In this document: in pieces, positions 63,971 through 64,000 of the stretch | Position numbering within the stretch: the stretch's first letter is position 1 | How the letters are laid out: every line of letters begins with the position of its first letter | Source of the DNA: Leptobrachium leishanense | Taxonomy: Eukaryota > Chordata > Amphibia > Anura > Megophryidae | DNA length: 64,000 nt | Reading direction: 5' to 3' | Assembly: GCA_009667805.1 (NCBI GenBank) | Contig: CM019072.1 | Span: forward strand, 39,425,519 to 39,489,518 | Translations under genes and position numbers: made by a program | The notes under the pieces: model-generated | The model's input: the letters and a program-made list of their open reading frames with translations, nothing else | The model's database searches: none | Told to the model about the DNA's origin: nothing

Positions 63971-64000
63971 GTATGGGTCAAGGGTGGCAGAGTGGGAAGG

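Larger units (their letters stand above)
59259..64000 (-). mobile_element. DIRS-type tyrosine-recombinase retrotransposon, partial
   Basis: On the minus strand: Gag-like ORF (63970 downward), RT, RNase H plus methylase-like tail, tyrosine recombinase, internal complementary region, terminal repeat. This is the DIRS layout. It inserted in the TTAA MITE. The left (5') terminal repeat lies beyond the window. No target duplication is expected for a recombinase-integrated element. Confidence 0.88.

Overview
The window is a densely nested stack of transposable elements with no recognisable host exon, rRNA or tRNA gene. The element mix points to a large vertebrate genome, most likely a frog or other amphibian, with fish as the alternative. 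It holds DIRS and Ngaro tyrosine-recombinase retrotransposons, L1-, CR1-, L2- and Rex1-type LINEs, a Penelope GIY-YIG remnant, a V-SINE-like SINE, Tc1, several hAT elements, a TTAA-type (piggyBac-like) MITE and a Ty3 element with a PNMA-type Gag. The species cannot be read from the sequence.

Layout. 1-3411: 5' end of a minus-strand Ty3/mdg4 element (LTR, tRNA-Pro primer site, gag, a -1 frameshift signal, pro), running off the left edge. 3412-3800: minisatellite. 3805-6894: Tc1 element split by a LINE that itself carries another LINE and a MITE. 7643-8828: two MITEs. 8829-11884: little recognisable. 11885-14975: CR1-like LINE split by an insertion that contains two 458-bp inverted arms with no difference seen. 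14976-17242: degenerate repeats. 17243-19790: decayed Ngaro-like element (RNase H, tyrosine recombinase, SGNH hydrolase). 20382-27562: near full-length L1-clade LINE with a 17-bp target-site duplication. 28946-38192: a MITE split by an 8.5-kb hAT element (29337-37858), which in turn carries a Rex1-type LINE and a TTAA MITE. 38193-44286: LTR fragment, simple repeats, a 477-bp direct duplication and about 1.9 kb of polypurine DNA ending in a 100-N assembly gap. 44387-50913: second copy of the same hAT-plus-LINE composite. 50925-53453: Penelope and LINE fragments. 53462-56280: another hAT element filled with a CA-rich array and a SINE. 57294-59258: small fragments. 59259-64000: a DIRS element on the minus strand, running off the right edge.

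The elements do not form a cellular pathway. Their relations are insertion histories, and several are datable relative to each other from target-site duplications and paired empty sites. Almost every coding region is broken by frameshifts or stops. The best preserved are the Ty3 gag/pro pair, the DIRS ORFs and the Rex1-type reverse transcriptase at 29683-31245. The most unusual signals are an extended tRNA-Pro match in the Ty3 leader, a complete slippery-site/pseudoknot signal at the gag-pro boundary, the long identical palindrome, and a TTAA MITE built as a chain of hairpins that inserted independently into the two hAT copies.
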